From Pagrus major (Eukaryota > Chordata > Actinopteri > Spariformes > Sparidae): 64,000 nt of DNA. Each line of letters starts with the position of its first letter. The first letter of the stretch is position 1. The translations under genes were made by a program, and so were the position numbers. Positions 1 to 14,188 of this stretch are shown in pieces. Where the stretch lies: positions 3,827,533-3,891,532 of the forward strand of contig NC_133216.1 in NCBI RefSeq assembly GCF_040436345.1. The letters run 5' to 3'. Below the pieces are notes generated by a model. It was not told the DNA's origin and ran no database searches. It saw only the letters and a program-made list of their open reading frames with translations.

Positions 1-241
1 GAAGCCACTTTAACTTTCCCTTGTGGGTCACCATTGAAAGCTGTGAAACTGAGATGCTTGACTGATTTTAACCATGTAGCCAAAGGACAGTAAAAAGACA
101 GAATTTTGTTGAGGTAAAGTGGCACAAAGAGAAACTGTTTCCATAAAATATTGTTTGTGTTGCATAAAATAGAAGGATATGAACTGGTCAGAAAACAATT
201 TCTGACATTCAAAGTCAGACTGCTGTGCAGCAGTTGTAGGT

Positions 242-275
242 AAACAAACAAACAAACAAACAAACACACAAACAG
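242..275. repeat. (CAAA)n microsatellite
   Basis: Directly visible run of caaa units that degrades into caca. Simple repeat with no inferred function. Confidence 0.9.
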
Positions 276-919
276 TAAAATAAGGAACCAAACGAGCAGG
301 GTAATATTCTGAGACAGAAAATCAGAATTTCTCAGATATTCTTTGAGACTAAAGGTAAATTTAATCTTAAAAACTGAAAAATATAGGAAATTTTCATGCT
401 TTTTAGTTTTTTCTTGCCAGAATTTTATTACCTGCAGTTTCCCTTATACATCATCATAGGTATGTGTACAAAACTAGCATTTTTTACATTTCTGGGTTGT
501 CTTTTGCACCCTGAGTGTGGTCTAAGTTGAAAATGGCTGTTGTGGTAACTTAGTAAGTGTAATTATTGCATATGTTGCACTTCATTCATTGGAAAAAATG
601 AAGAGATAGCTCGAGATTGCTTAATAAATAAAAGCAATTTCCAGGAGACAGTTGCATGTTATCAGCTTATTGAGTTGAGCATTGAGCATTTACACGTCCA
701 GAGCATCCAGAGCATCATTAGCATTCGTTCAGGGTCTCATTGTGTCCACCTGATGACGATAAGTAATAATAGCATATTCACTCCCCTTTATTTCTCTGTC
801 TCCACCAACTCCTGAGGGAAATATCTGGGTCTTAGCTGCTAAATGTTCCACTATGTTCACCAGCTAGTCTCTAACTGTGTCTGTCTGCAGTGTGGTGTGG
901 AGCAGATAGTGTACAGTGG

Positions 920-922
<3 letters not shown>

Positions 923-955
<33 letters not shown>
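923..955. repeat. (AT)n microsatellite
   Basis: Uninterrupted alternating AT of about 33 bp, ending in a short T run. Confidence 0.95.
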
Positions 956-959
<4 letters not shown>

Positions 960-1059
960 TAGCCTTTTCACTAAAAACAGCCTGCTACGGTAGAAAATGA
1001 CGCTATGAGAGCAGAGCGTGAATTAAAACAGGTTTGGAAAACCAAAACAATGAGCTGAA

Positions 1060-1100
1060 ACTTCAAGATTCAAGAGACTTTATTGTCATTGTACTGCTGT
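1060..1100 (-). mobile_element. Possible LINE 3' tail (Rex/Babar-like), reverse orientation
   Basis: On the minus strand this reads as an ACAATAAAGTCTCTTGAATC-type ending, which resembles the 3' end of fish non-LTR elements that terminate in TTGAATC repeats. Only the tail is visible and no reverse-transcriptase frame follows. The assignment is from memory of the family and is tentative. Confidence 0.35.
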
Positions 1101-1282
1101 GCAAAACAACAACACAACAAACACACAATCGCATCCCCTGACATTGAGAAACGAAACAATATAAAAATATAAAAATACACACTGTGTATTCGATTTCACT
1201 CAAAACCAGAGCGATCTGGTGTGAGACTCGTGAAGTGTTTCCATGTGTGCACATGTGCAGGGTTACAGACTAGTATATCATT

Positions 1283-1425
1283 CTTTATTTCATGATTGTG
1301 ATACAGTTAGTAATCCTCTTTTTTACTCAATGTAACTGTAATCTAATTACATCATTTTTTTCTGTAACTTTACAGGAAACAGTTACCTTTCTGTATCCTA
1401 ATTACATAATCCCATCACATGTATT
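1283..1425. repeat. MITE-like fragment with TAATTACA/TGTAACT repeats
   Basis: Dense TGTAACT, TAATTACA and GTTACC motifs ending in an ATAATCCCATCACA-like terminus. Such sequence is typical of short non-autonomous DNA transposons in fish. The left end is not clear, so this is probably a degraded copy. Confidence 0.4.
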
Positions 1426-4072
1426 CTGTCACTCCCCGAGCCTGTAGCACATTGTAATAAGTATCTAGAAGCATATAAGTAATCAGCAACTTGCTATAAG
1501 ATTATGAACAGCTGATGAGATAATTCACATTAAACTTTCTTCCAACACACATCGTTGAGTCCTGGAAGTCAACCTTACTGTCCTTTACATTTAAATTTGT
1601 TCTTTGTGTCTTTTTTGCAGTTAGTGAGCATCTTACGTTGATGTCGGGCTTTTTACTGATCAGAAGTGTTTCATGATAAGTTTGGTTGATATTCAACTGT
1701 TGGAAAGAGGGACTGTGGTCAAAAGTCAACAGAAGGGTGGTTCCATGTTGTTGAATGAGTCAAGTTACATTGATGCAGGAAAACAGCTGGAAACCACTTC
1801 TCTTCCTCTCTGAGGTCTGCCCTCTGATCAGAGGGCCTCTCTTCTCTTTTTCAGGCTTCTCTCTCTGGTAGTTGTTAGCTTTGTATCTCTGTGGCCAAAT
1901 AAAAGCTGTAAACACGAGCAAAAGGCTTGTTAAAACTGTTTTTTCTTCTCCTTTTTTGGACTTTTTTCTTTTCCTCTCTTTCTCTCTCTGCTCTCTTCAG
2001 CCTATCAGCCCCGAGGCTCTGCAGTTTGCTTCAATCAAAGCAAACTAAATGGAAACACATGAAGGCTCATTTACTCACAGATTCCCAGAATTCTTGGTCA
2101 TGAGGTCACTCAGCGTCTCAGTTATGTGTCGCTCGTGACTTTCACTGCTCGGAAATGGAAATACAACCCCACGCAGGAACCTCTGTGGGCCGGGTGTTAT
2201 GTGGGTCAGGACTATTGAGGCAAGAGCATTTTGAAGGTGATTTTAGATTTCAGATTTACATTTTAGGGTTAATCTTGAAGTACGTCAGAACACTAATCCA
2301 GATAAAGAAGGACATAATGAATCATGGGATAACAAGACAACTAAAAGCTTTCCCAAAAATGAGCTATAAGGGGGCGGATATCATCATAAACACTGAAACA
2401 GAGATTGAGACAATATGTTAGCATCATTCTTTCAACTGTAATACAAATTCTCATGTTCCACCCTAATATACAGCTAAAAATATTAAACCTCTTCAGTCCT
2501 GCAGGATTTTAAGGTCCTTTAGTTCAACCATGTTTCATGTTGTGTGACATCGTCTTCATTTTGTAGTCATGATCCAAAGATTTAAATGCTAAATGTAATT
2601 ATTAACCAAGGGAAAATGTATGAAATATGCACAAAACATCTGAAATGTCACAAAAGTAACAAAGAAGCAACGAAAACATGACTTGGCCAATTTAATGCAT
2701 GGTGTCCACAGTGGACAGATATTTGACATTAGTCCTTGTGTTTAACGGTCACCAAAACCCATGACTGAACCCCTGTAGTGCAGTTCAGACACACACAAAA
2801 AGATGTGCAATAAAACATTATTAAAACATCTTATTTAGTTGAGAAATATTGTTTTTACCTGTCTGGTTTTCTGAGAATAAAAGGATTTAACAGTTATTGC
2901 TGAATCACTTGAAACAGTTGATGCATGGTGTTCACTGCAGTGGACATTTACGTAACTCCTTTAAAATAACATACTGAAAAGAAAGTTATTGATGTGATTT
3001 TTCACTTTTTTAAGTAATTATTTTTTTTAAAAATATTAGTTATTGTGTGTGGAGAAGCAGATATGGGATATTTTCACATGTAGCCTCATATTGTTATAAA
3101 AATGGTCGTACAGTGAGAAACACGTTGTTTCTTCTGACCAACATTACATAATGGTGAATATCATGAGCTGGTTGAAGCAGCAGGTCAGTAAACTTTCTGT
3201 GAAGGAGATTGAAAATGATTCAACAGCCCGAACTTTTGCCTAATCTCGATTGTTTTATTGTGAAATCTGTGAGACTGCACGTCTCATGGGGACAAATTAA
3301 TTCCACCTGGCTGAGGGAGCCTGTTGCATAATGACTCACAATGAGAGAGGACAGACTGGCTCTGGCTGTCGTCCTGTCTGCCAGGCTCGGTTTACACCAC
3401 CAAGATGGTGCCATGTTACAAAGAGCGAACAAACATAATCTCTTTCTTTCTTCCTCTAATCCTTTCCTTGTTCCTCTAACTTTCATTTTCTGCTTCTTTC
3501 TGCTCTTATGCAACTTGTCAGGAACACAGACAGAAGACACATGGGTCCTCAGTTCTTGCTTCATGAGGTTAACTTGTGTCGGAGAATACATGAACCTCCA
3601 CCCCCCACTTTGTCTCTCAGAGCTGGAGAAACAGCAACCTCTCCGGGGGCCTCAGCGTGGGGCTTCACCTGGGGGTCTGGAGCCCCGCCATGGGGCCTGG
3701 TGGAGTGTGTAGAGAGAGATCATTCATGGATCCTCATGTGGACCCTCCCCATACTGCACTGATTACATCTTGATTTACTTAGTGATGTCATATTTGCGTG
3801 TGTGTGTTGAAGTCAGCGTCAGTCCCTGCTGTGTGATATAACCACATCTTTGGAGACTAATTCACTACTTATCTAGTTTACACATTCCAGTCGGCTTCAA
3901 ACACTTACAGACAGTGACAGAGTGAGTGAGAGAAATAAAGAGTCTGTGTTCTCTTTATGTTTGTCTAGAAACAACTTTAATGTGCACCAAAGGAACCAAA
4001 AGAGGTAAAACTGCTGCAACTCTTGAGAACAAGAGAGAACTGAGAGAGAGAGAGAGATCAAACAACTCAATT

Positions 4073-4673
4073 GCCAGAATAAATGTTGGTATTGCACGTT
4101 TCTGCGAACCACAAATGTGTTGAAAATGTTATCCAAGTCTGCGGAAGCCCTGAGATCTCAAATTGATTTGAAAAGAAGTTATTTATACTCTTTTTTAAGC
4201 CGAAATCTTCACTGCAGCTGCTCAGATAAAAGCGTGGGTGTGCAACCCGTCTGAAGAGGGTGCACATGCTCGACCTCAGGGAGTTTTGCTGTGAAGCTCC
4301 AGAAAAGTTTTGTGGGAGAAACTTCATCTTACTTTCCATCGGCATGGAGGTGAGGAGATAATGATTCAGTTTAAGGTCTGGTTAGGTTTAGGCAGAAAAA
4401 CAACATGGTTTGGGTTAAGAGAAGATGATGCTTTGGCTTAAAATACCTGTTTTTGTCACCACGAACACAGCTGGAAAATGTTCCGACGTCTTGTTAAAAA
4501 TATCCAGTGTTGTTGCCACAAAGACGGCTCGAAATGTCCAGACGGTGGCTAAAATTACCCCATTTTGTCGGTTGAAACGGGAAGCAAACTGCTCTCAAAC
4601 TGTGGTTTCTTGCTTCGCAGCCATCTCACCTAGTTAATATGTCACTACACCAACACCAACATTTTATTCTGGC
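4073..4673. mobile_element. Foldback (MITE-like) element, copy A
   Basis: The left end GCCAGAATAAATGTTGG is mirrored at the right end by CCAACATTTTATTCTGGC, giving imperfect terminal inverted repeats about 600 bp apart. A second element with the same left terminus is present at 54711. The short frames inside (for example 4425-4637) have no recognisable transposase, so the element looks non-autonomous. Superfamily not assigned. Confidence 0.6.
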
Positions 4674-7219
4674 GTATGACATGACTGTGTTGTCTGAGCT
4701 GGCTGAAAGTGGCTGAAGTTGTGCCATAAATCTCAACTCTGAAACCCAAAACCTTAAAGTAACACCTCATGTATGGAGGTCGTTCTGCTTGTTTGCAGTC
4801 TTATTGTGTGATGCTGCTTCAGTGGAAAAGGTTATTCTTTGCAGACGAGCACACATCAGTGGATGAGTGACGAGGGAACGGGTTTAATTTGCCCTGCAGG
4901 CATCCCGCAGGAGTCGTAAACAAGATGTGTCTGCAGTCTGACCTACGAACAGCCAACGTCTGCATTCTCCATTTGTTAAATCCTCATTACCTCGCTGTAA
5001 TTACGCTCGGGTGCCAACCTCGAACTTTATGCTCCAGCAGGTCTCCACTGAGCCACCAGTAAAAATTTGTTGGCCCATTTAAATGTTTAATTATTCCTCG
5101 TAATGTAGAGACTTTTAGCTGTGAGAACACAAGGCTAACGCTTTGATTGACCCAGATTCTGCTGCTACTGTTGCTATAAGACAAACATCAGATATTGAAA
5201 GCTGCAGTCATCTCAAACTTTGCACTTCAATATTAGAAACTCACAGCAAAGCAATAACCGCGTTATATTAAACAAAACCAAAGGGACGAGAAAGGTCAAA
5301 GATATTAAAATCTGAGTGTTGGCTCAGTTCTGCTGACGAGAGACACATTTTATATCCCCATCATGTTTTAATTTATTGAGTCCTCTGAGCCTGAAATATT
5401 TCCTGACACTGTACTTTTCTTACCTTGAGGCAGCTGGATTCACGACATCACGTGACCATATGATCTCGCAAATCCATCTTGCCAGGTTTCAAGCTCTGCG
5501 TTTGTCGGCAAACACACAAAAAAGAAAGCGTCTTCTAACTTCAGGGTTTACTTCCTGGTTTCACAGCCCAATGAATACGTGCGTCAGTCTCTTTTCCTGC
5601 AGTGTCATCACTGTGTGACGCTCAGCTCTGCTGCAGACCCACTTTTTGATTTACCACATCATCAAACATTCAAAGTCATGCGCTTAGTTAGTGCAACTTT
5701 AAAAAGCATTTTAAATAACTCAAACAAAGGCAGCTGCATGCTTCAGATTGCAAAGCTGAATGCAGCCTGAGAGTTTTTCAACAGGCAACTAAAAGTCAGC
5801 TGAATAATGGGCTGATTTTTGAACAAATGGTTGTCTATAGATTAGAACAATAAACAAAGTCTGCTGAGAGCGAGGTTATTATAGATTACCTAAACAAAAA
5901 TAAAAGCTAAATCTGAAAAGAAAACAAACATTTTTATTCACTGAGATAAAAAATAAACTGAAACAACAGACTGCATGAAATGCCTTTAGTTTAAGTATTT
6001 GTCAATCTGGTAAAATGAGTCAACAAGCATGAGGTTGAATATAAACACGATAAGAGACTGAAATGTCTTGAACGACTGTGAGTCAGTTGCCTTCATAAAG
6101 TTTTGCAACAGCCTCCCTATTCTGAACTTGTTAAAACTTACCTCTGACACCCCGCCACCCATATTCAATACAAAAACAAAACTTATACCGAAACTAAACA
6201 TTTTGAAATAAAGCTGAAATGAACAACCTGAACTCTGAAGACCTCAGAGACCTGCTCCTGTCATCATTAAACAAAGCGTCAGAGGCTTCATCACCTCCAG
6301 ACCGTCTGTCTCAGCCAGAGATCGACAGCAAACAGCTAAAGGGCTGTGAGGTGACAGGTGGTCAGACGACCATGACTTATCAGTCTCACCTGCAGCAGAA
6401 AAATGGGTCAGAGCAGCATTGAGCAGAATATTGACCTTTGACCTTCTACTACTTCACACCTGTTGATCAAAGAGGCTGTCAGAGGTGTTTCTGCTCCATC
6501 ACCATGTTTCTGACTTTGATGGTGAATCTGATCAATAACATCGTCTTATTATCTCCCCTGAGTCTCTTTATCAGAGCAGCTGATGCTTTAACTACCGCAG
6601 ACTGATTCAAAGACCTGTTTGATTGGTTACCTGTTCTGGGCTCAGCTGTGTCAAACCAGTGAGAGTCCACCAAAGTAAAACCGGAAGTGAAGAATCCTTT
6701 CTTTTAAAATAAAACCACGCACATATTATATCTGGTAATATAATACACGATAATAAACATTTGTAGCCTATATTAATTAATTTATTTACTTGTTCATTTA
6801 TGGTCACATTTATTTATCTATTTATGATTTTATTTGTCTATGAAATGAGCTTTTTTTCTTTATTTCAAATTTGATATGTTGTATGTTATGACTCAAACTA
6901 TTTATAGTTGACGCCATACAATCTCAAATTCCAGATCAGTGAACAATTTACATTAAATGTAATGTTTTTCCATCATCAGGTTGCTAAATAAAAGCTATGA
7001 CATACTTTGTCTGGTTTATTATAATGTATAAAACTTTAGTTTTTTTACTAGAGGTGAACACATGCAGTGTTTCATATAAGATGTTGCAATAAAAATATAT
7101 AAATACGTGCTCAATAATTTTGAATCATTAGATTGTATTGTTCCCATGTATTCCCACAGCAGATGGCTCTTAAAAATGTAGCAAACACGTTGCCAGATTA
7201 AGATTTTATTTTGAAATTC

Positions 7220-7435
7220 CTAACCGGACGTGGTCCCTCATGGTAACTCCCTCTGACTTGACCGCGCTCCGTCAGCGAGGATCCGATGTCCAGCTCACTG
7301 TCTCCGTCCAGAGCGCTCCAGAGTCAGTAAGAGGTTTAACCTGCCCTGAGCTCGGGTCGGTCCGTGTCGGTGGATTTTACGAATCAGCCACAGCGACTTT
7401 TATTCCCAAACAGAGAGACACGTTTCATCCTGGAG
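7220..7435 (+). other. Candidate noncoding first exon (Cdc42-effector gene)
   Basis: A locally GC- and CpG-richer stretch ends in a good splice donor (CTGGAG|GTAAAT, GT at 7436-7437) and lies upstream of the Cdc42-effector coding exon on the same strand. Single-coding-exon Borg genes usually have distant noncoding 5' exons, so this is a reasonable candidate. No transcript evidence is available, the 5' boundary is a guess, and the 6-kb first intron is inferred. Confidence 0.3.
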
Positions 7436-9019
7436 GTAAATATCACCCGTACATCTGATTATTTCAGTCTTTTGTGGGGGTTTTCACGGGTTTGGATGCG
7501 GTCAGTGGTCGGTGTGTGGCCGCTGCCTACCTGTTGAATAGAGCTTCTGTTTTTTCTTTCTTTCTATTGTGTGAGTAACAAAAAGAAGAAAAACTGAGCA
7601 GAGAAACGTTTTATTTGTCAACATGAAAGGCTCGGTTACATGTGCGAGACACTCCCTTTGGTTCCAGCGTGCGTAACGAGCGCAGCTGGTCGATATCCAC
7701 TATACAGATACAGTGGAGAGAAAAGGCTTTTTCAACTTTAAAGACAAACGTGATGACAGTGTTGGTTTCTATGAAATATTATCAACTGTTTTTGACTAAA
7801 GTAACATGAATGAGATGTTTTTATGAGCGTTTCTGGTGTTAACACAAGTGATTTATCCTCTTATCGCCTTTAAGATATCAGTCGTCAGTGTCACACGGCA
7901 CAGTTTGGTCTGTAATATTCAATCCGACCCAATCTAGATTATGGTGATCTAATTTCTGAGGAGATTAAGTGGACGCGGTCAGATGTGTTGCGCCCTGCAG
8001 CATTAACCATAAAGAGGAGGATACATCAGAGAATGGTAACACAATTTTAAACGTACCCAGTGACTCAGACTGCCAGTTATCGCTACCTGCAGTGACTCCA
8101 GGAATAAACTCTCCTCTGGTGCCAAAGACGGGAGGTCAGAGCAGCCGGCAGGGCGCCAGTATCCTGCTGCTACCTGCTCATCTTATAGTAGGACTGTTTT
8201 AAAAGTGACAGGATTAGTGGGTCAGTAATGAGGATTTCATCCCAAACCAGTCAGATCCGCAGTGACTTTCATCTTTATCAGCCTGACTGGAAATATCTGC
8301 GCTGTGTCTGTGGCTGACGGTGCGGATTAGACTGGAAAGAGGTAAATTTGTTCCACTGGTACCAATCAGGCAGACCAGGAGAGCCTCCAGGAGGACGGAG
8401 ATGATCTCACAGGCTGCAGTTACATAACAAACACACACATACACACTGAGGAACAGGGAGGTAAAACCAGAGAATCACCAGGGTTTCATATGAATATGAA
8501 CTTAATCATAGTTAACAGTTTCCAGTCTGAGCTAATGTGGGTCAGAAATAAAGACATGTGAGATATTTTCCGCACCAGGACTCTTAATGGGTAAATGAGT
8601 CCTCATTAACTCACACACACAGTGTTAAACCTCACTGTGGCAAACATCTTTGTAAACTACATGACAGACGAAATCATCTCGACTTTTATGGTAAAAACAA
8701 ACGGATTAGCAGACCAGCAAACGGCTTTTTGTCAACAGTCTCCTGCTGTGCGCAATTACGCATGACGCAAGAGGCCGCGGATGATAACAACACTGAGAGG
8801 AGCGGTGCCGCGGTGCGTTCAGGCGCGTCGGCTCGTGTTTGAAGATGACAGGACTCACGGGTGGCTCCTGTTAGTGGAGCCTGAGCGCTGAAACAGACCT
8901 CAGATCAGATCCTCTGTGGGTGATTGCATCATCAGCAGCGCCCCCAAAACTCCTGCTCTCAGGAAAGGTGACGCATCAAGAACCGGAAGGAGCGATAGGC
9001 TGGTGTTCTCTGGAAAGTG

Positions 9020-9120
<101 letters not shown>

Positions 9121-9207
9121 CTGTGACAGACAGATTAGACCTGGGAACCTTTAAGGGCTGAACAGTAGGACAAACAAACAAATCTTGCCCCATCACTGGA
9201 AAGCTAG

Positions 9208-9210
<3 letters not shown>

Positions 9211-9253
<43 letters not shown>
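9211..9253. repeat. (GT)n microsatellite, about 43 bp
   Basis: Perfect GT run about 95 bp downstream of the larger tract, probably part of the same unstable locus. Confidence 0.95.
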
Positions 9254-9254
<1 letters not shown>

Positions 9255-12074
9255 GTGGGCATATAAGTAAACCAAAAGGGATCAAAAAGTAGTTTGATGT
9301 GATGAATAACTTCATGAAGCTGGTCGTGTTTGTACACCTGAGCGGGGCGTGTGAGAGTTTTCATTGATTTCCGTCACTAAGATTCAGATTAAGATTTTTG
9401 GCTTCTTGATAAAGTCGATGTAACAGGTGATGTAGGATCAAACTCTGGTTTAATATTGTACACACACGCGTCCAGAGTAGTTCGGTAGAAGGAAGAAGGG
9501 TGATAACGAAGGTGTGTAGTTTGTCTTGTGCAGGTTTCAACAGATTCATGATTTAATTGACCTTGTTGGGATGAACTGTTCCTTGTAAAGGAGCGGCTGT
9601 AGAGCAGATCACACTCGATACACCAGAAACCGTCTCTTCATCAGTTTAACAGGCCTGACTCCGCCCTCCTGAACCGGTCCGGACTGGCTCGGTTCTACAC
9701 TGCTATTATGTTTATGTGTATTTGTGTTGCTGTGTTTATAGTTTTGTCTTATTTAATAGTCTGGTTGTTTACGTGGGCGCTGATGGAGCAGACGCTGCAC
9801 GTCGTCTCTTCATTAGTCTGTTGCCACAGTTGTCTGATTCATTTGTTCCATCGGTGCTGCATTGTCATTAATTTTGGTTTTAAAACGAAGGCCGACGAGT
9901 TAACGTCTCGTTCTTCATGACTCTGAGGCTTAAATGAGACTGAGCTGTTTCAGAGCTCATCTCTAATATATCTGTGGTTTGGATGCTCTTACAGTCAGAT
10001 GGAGGGACTCTGTTTTCATTGGATGGTGGTGCTGGAGGGAGGGAGAGAGAAATAAGTGAAATACAGCATTACAAATAAAGGTTTTCTCATTAAAAAGATA
10101 GACTGAGGATTAATGTGCCCTCAGATAGGCTACTTTAGTGCAGTTTTTACAATTTTTTCTGTTTTGTTCTGTCAGTTATTTTGTCCTAAATGATATAACT
10201 TAATTCATGGACCATCACCTCATCCACATCCTTTACTTAAACCCAAACATCTGAACCAAACTAATCCAAAACCTAAACATTGTCTACTTTTTATCTAAAC
10301 GTAACCATGCTGGGGCTAACACCCAAATATGCACAGTTTAATCTCATGCCCAGTTAGTTAGAACTGAAGAGGCCTCTTGGACATGTTGCTTTGGTGTTCG
10401 GTGTGTTCAAATTACACATAATGCGTTGTTATCACCTGGTTTTGTTAACAACGGCTAACCTGGACAGAACTGGTTCTCCCAGGTGTAGTGCTGGAAAGCT
10501 GTTAACTGGGGTAAGCCGTTAGATACACAGTACAGCTGAGGCTGATACCAATGTCGTTAGATTTGCAGAAATGTGGTCATAAACCAAATATGGAGGAAAT
10601 GAGATGTTGACTGGTTTGTCGTGCTGGATGATAGGTCTGATAATCTGAGAACATTTCACGATAATCCATCATGTAGTTGTTGATATATTTCAGTCTGGCC
10701 CGAAGTGGTGAACTCACAGACCGACACTGACACGTCCATGAAGTCAAGGAGCTAAAAATGAGTCCATAAAAAATAAAAAACATTACTCATAGATGTCTTT
10801 GTCACCAGCGCTGAAGTGTTTGAGGTGGATTAACTGTCTGAGCTGCACGGTGATGTCATCAGTTACAGACTGGTGTCTGATGGTCAGTGTTGTGTCGGCT
10901 TGAGTCGATTTCAACAGTCGATCAGTAAAAATGTTTCTGTTGTAACAGCTGATCTCATGTCTCACTCACTCCGTCCTCTGGAGCCACGTCTATCAAACTC
11001 CTGCTGCGACGGACACTCAGCAGAAGATCATAACTCAGAGCGTCGTGTCCCTGTCACATACGATCATTTAGTTACATTTAACAGCTGTTTCCATACTATA
11101 TAAATGATTAGATCTCAATCATTAACACTACAAACATTAATAATAGCTTCATCGAACTTCCCTAGATTCATTTTTTCTTTCAAATAATTAATCAACTTCT
11201 TGATAATCTGAACGTCTACCGTGACAAAATGATTGCTGCCATGCAAGTTACACTAATGCACAATTAGTCCTACTTATACAACTGGACTCAGCGTTGGCTT
11301 GTTTTGTCCTCATAGAAATATTTAAAGATGTGAAAAACCTGACAGTCGGTGGTGAAAACGGTCCCCGGGGCAGCAAACGTCATTCGGAGGCTTCACATGA
11401 ATTCTGTTGAGCTCTGTGAAGCGAAAAAGACTCCACCAAAACTGAAATATAACTCTGAGTCAGCTCTCAGGGGAACAACACTGACAGTTTGTGTTGTGAA
11501 GGAAATCAAAAAATACTGAAACTGATCCCAGAACACGATCTCAGGAGGATTCTGGTGTTCAGATGAGTGAAAGCTGTGATCACATTCACATGTTTATATG
11601 GAGACCTGTTGAATCATGATTAAAAGCAGACTCCATTCTCCTTTTTTAACTAATCATAAGCAACAACTTTTGTACTTTAGCCCCCAAAATATAATCATTA
11701 AACCAGAGAAATACTCAGGTTTGTCTCTGTGACGTTCACACATGCATCCTGACCTAAATCTGAACCCTGTGTGAACGTTCACAGGATCCTTTCAGATGCC
11801 AGCGTCGTGATGAAACGATGGAGACGCAAATATTTACTTGCTCTCAGTTGAAAACTGTTTTTTTACTTCGCAAATCTAGAAAGTCAGCCAAAAGTCAAAA
11901 CTGGACGCATCAATATTTTACTGAAATGTCAACAGTTTTGTCGATTTGAGATAAAACTTTCAACAACAGACAAAAATGATTCTGTTGTATGAAAATGTTT
12001 TATAATCGTTCTGTTTCACGCAAAGGTCGAGATGTCTTCACTTCAGTCCCTCACATCCAAAAAACAATCAAAAC

Positions 12075-12358
12075 CAGTGTTGTAAAAAGTATTTAGTAAG
12101 TTAGTAAAGGTAAAAGTGAGTCACCCGTATGAGTATTTGAGTAAAAGTATTAAAGTATCTGATATTCAGTGTACTTAAGTATCGAAGTAAATTATCATCA
12201 AGTAAAAGCTAAAGTTATGAAATAAATGTTGTGGAGTAAAAAGTTTAATATTTGACTCCAAATGCAGAAATGGAAAAACTCAATAAAGTACAAGCATCTA
12301 AAAAACTGTGCTGTAAAACAGTACTGGAGTAAATGTAGTTAGTTACATCCCATCACTA
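12075..12358. mobile_element. hAT-like MITE
   Basis: It starts with CAGTGTTGTAAAAAGTA and ends with AGTTACATCCCATCACTA, so short terminal inverted repeats of the CAGTG/CACTG type are visible. The body is rich in GTAAAAGTA and TACTTAAGTA motifs. This arrangement matches a very common non-autonomous DNA transposon type in teleosts; the family assignment is from memory. It carries no coding capacity. Confidence 0.65.
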
Positions 12359-13691
12359 ATAAAAAAAAATAAAAAATTGTTGTCATTTGTCACTGTTAGA
12401 TTAAACAGGCTCCCAGAGACACACGGGACACAGGACATAGTTAATATATATAATTTATAGGCTTTATTAGTTGTAAATGATCAGTTTGCAGTTTTCCAAG
12501 CATCATTCACACGACGATCAACACATTCCTCCATGAATCTCCTCAGTAAACTGAGAACAAACCCAGTCAGGCCGTCACAAGACGAAAACATCGTCACAGT
12601 GATTTTTTACGCTCTGGTCAAAGCAGGTTCTCTTATTTTGAAACAATGGTGAACATACATGAGGACACTTTGATCCGTAAAGCGCTCAGACACACTTTGT
12701 GTCACAAGATCTGAAAGTTATACAAGAGTAAGAATCTGTGTTGTTGATTAAATAACTCATCTGTGACTTTATAGAAACTTTACACATGATTTATGAAGTT
12801 AATCATTTTCTACCTCCAGCTGCTCTCACACTTCAAAAGTTATTGTTCTTTCTTTAATGTCACTTTTTTCAGTCGTCATCGTCTAAAGTCAGCTTCTTCT
12901 AACCAGCTGTGTTTTTGTTCAGGAGTTATAATCTTCAAATGAGCAAAGTATTTCATTTTTAATCACCAGTTATCTTAAAACGTCGTCTCTGTCCTGCTCT
13001 CTGTGACTCCTGTGTTGTTTTTGTTTTCTACTTGTTAAAGCAGTTGAACTGTTTGAACCAGTTTGGGGACTTCAGATGAAAATGAACTCATTAGCTCGTT
13101 CCAGCTCGTTTACATTGATGCGTAATCTTAAATGTGTGTTGTCCCTAACCGACAGACAGAAACAGCGCAGCGCTGTCTAAAGGGTTAAATACCAGAGGAA
13201 CATTTAGGATGCTGATGGGATCATGAGATCACACGGCCCTCAGGCCTGAGCCGACAGTGTCGTCCCATAATTCACAGTGTTTGTGTCGGAAAGAGACTTT
13301 AAGATTTTCCCCTGATAACAGGACGCAGAGCTGTGCGGCCAGAAGCTTTCAAAACCAACAATTTCCCTGCAATAATTTGTGTTTCCACTAACTGAAGCTG
13401 AGGGGTCGTCGGGAATGCGTGACCAATTTTCTGCCCTGATTCACTGTAAGAGAGGCCTCGACACCCACAAGACCTCAAGTCTCACATTTACACATAATTT
13501 GGGGCAGGCAGACCCCTCTTAGCAAACACTCAGGATTCCTGGAGTGTTTTCCATCATGTGTCCTCTGGCTCACTGAAGAGGAGGTTGTAAATCACCTCCC
13601 CCGGCTCCTTCGCCCCTTCTATCTCCCCTCGCTCTTCCTCCCTCTCTCTTCATCTCCTCCTGACTCCTCTTTTTCTTGTTTCTCCTCACAG

Positions 13692-14080
13692 ATCTCCAAC
13701 GTTTTGATGTCACATTCCTGAAGTTTCTCAAGAAGTCAGACGGTCGACCCGGCAGCAGACAGCGAGGCCGCCTGAGATCTTATTCTTCATCCCTTCATCC
13801 TCTTTATCTGAGCGGAGATAAGGACGTGTTTGGAGGAGAGAAGGACCCAGTGTTTGCTTGGATATGGCTTTTCTGTGTATGAGAGAGAGGCAGAGGGAGC
13901 TGAGCTGAGGTCAAGGCCTTCCTCCTCTCCTCCCAGAGTCACATGTCAGCGTGAGGCACAACCCCCGGGGTTGCTATCGCTACACTGACCGACCTAAATA
14001 CTTGTATACTCAGTTGGAGAAGCAGCACAGACTGGATCAGTCTGTTTGGATTGCAAAGAGCCTGAACAGCTTCTTATCAA
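13692..14080 (+). other. Candidate 5' UTR exon of the Cdc42-effector gene
   Basis: It begins after a pyrimidine-rich acceptor (CTCCTCACAG| at 13690-13691) and can end at a donor ATCAA|GTGAGT at 14081. The following candidate intron (14081-14147, 67 bp) is very short but within the teleost range, and ends at CTCTCAG just before the coding exon. Alternatively the whole stretch to 15124 could be one exon. There is no long conserved frame inside. Confidence 0.35.
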
Positions 14081-14188
14081 GTGAGTTTGCTTTGTGAGCT
14101 GCTGACAGACTTTTAAGCACCCTGAGGAGGATCACCTCTTCTCTCAGATCAACAGAAGACCACCTGACATCAATCCGTCAGAAGCAAA

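Larger units (their letters stand above)
1..7200. other. Intergenic region, no supported gene
   Basis: About 7 kb without a convincing coding exon. Open frames here are short, lack recognisable domains and do not join through good splice sites. The region holds AT-rich unique sequence, a (CAAA)n tract, an (AT)n tract, a possible LINE tail, a MITE fragment and one foldback element, all listed separately. The longest frame (3341-3712) has no family I recognise. Distal regulatory DNA for the downstream Cdc42-effector gene is possible, but no motif shows it. Confidence 0.6.

Noticed and set aside
3341-3712. 123-residue + strand frame with a hydrophobic stretch
   Set aside because: No recognisable family, an overlapping frame on the other strand of equal length, and no supporting splice or promoter signal.
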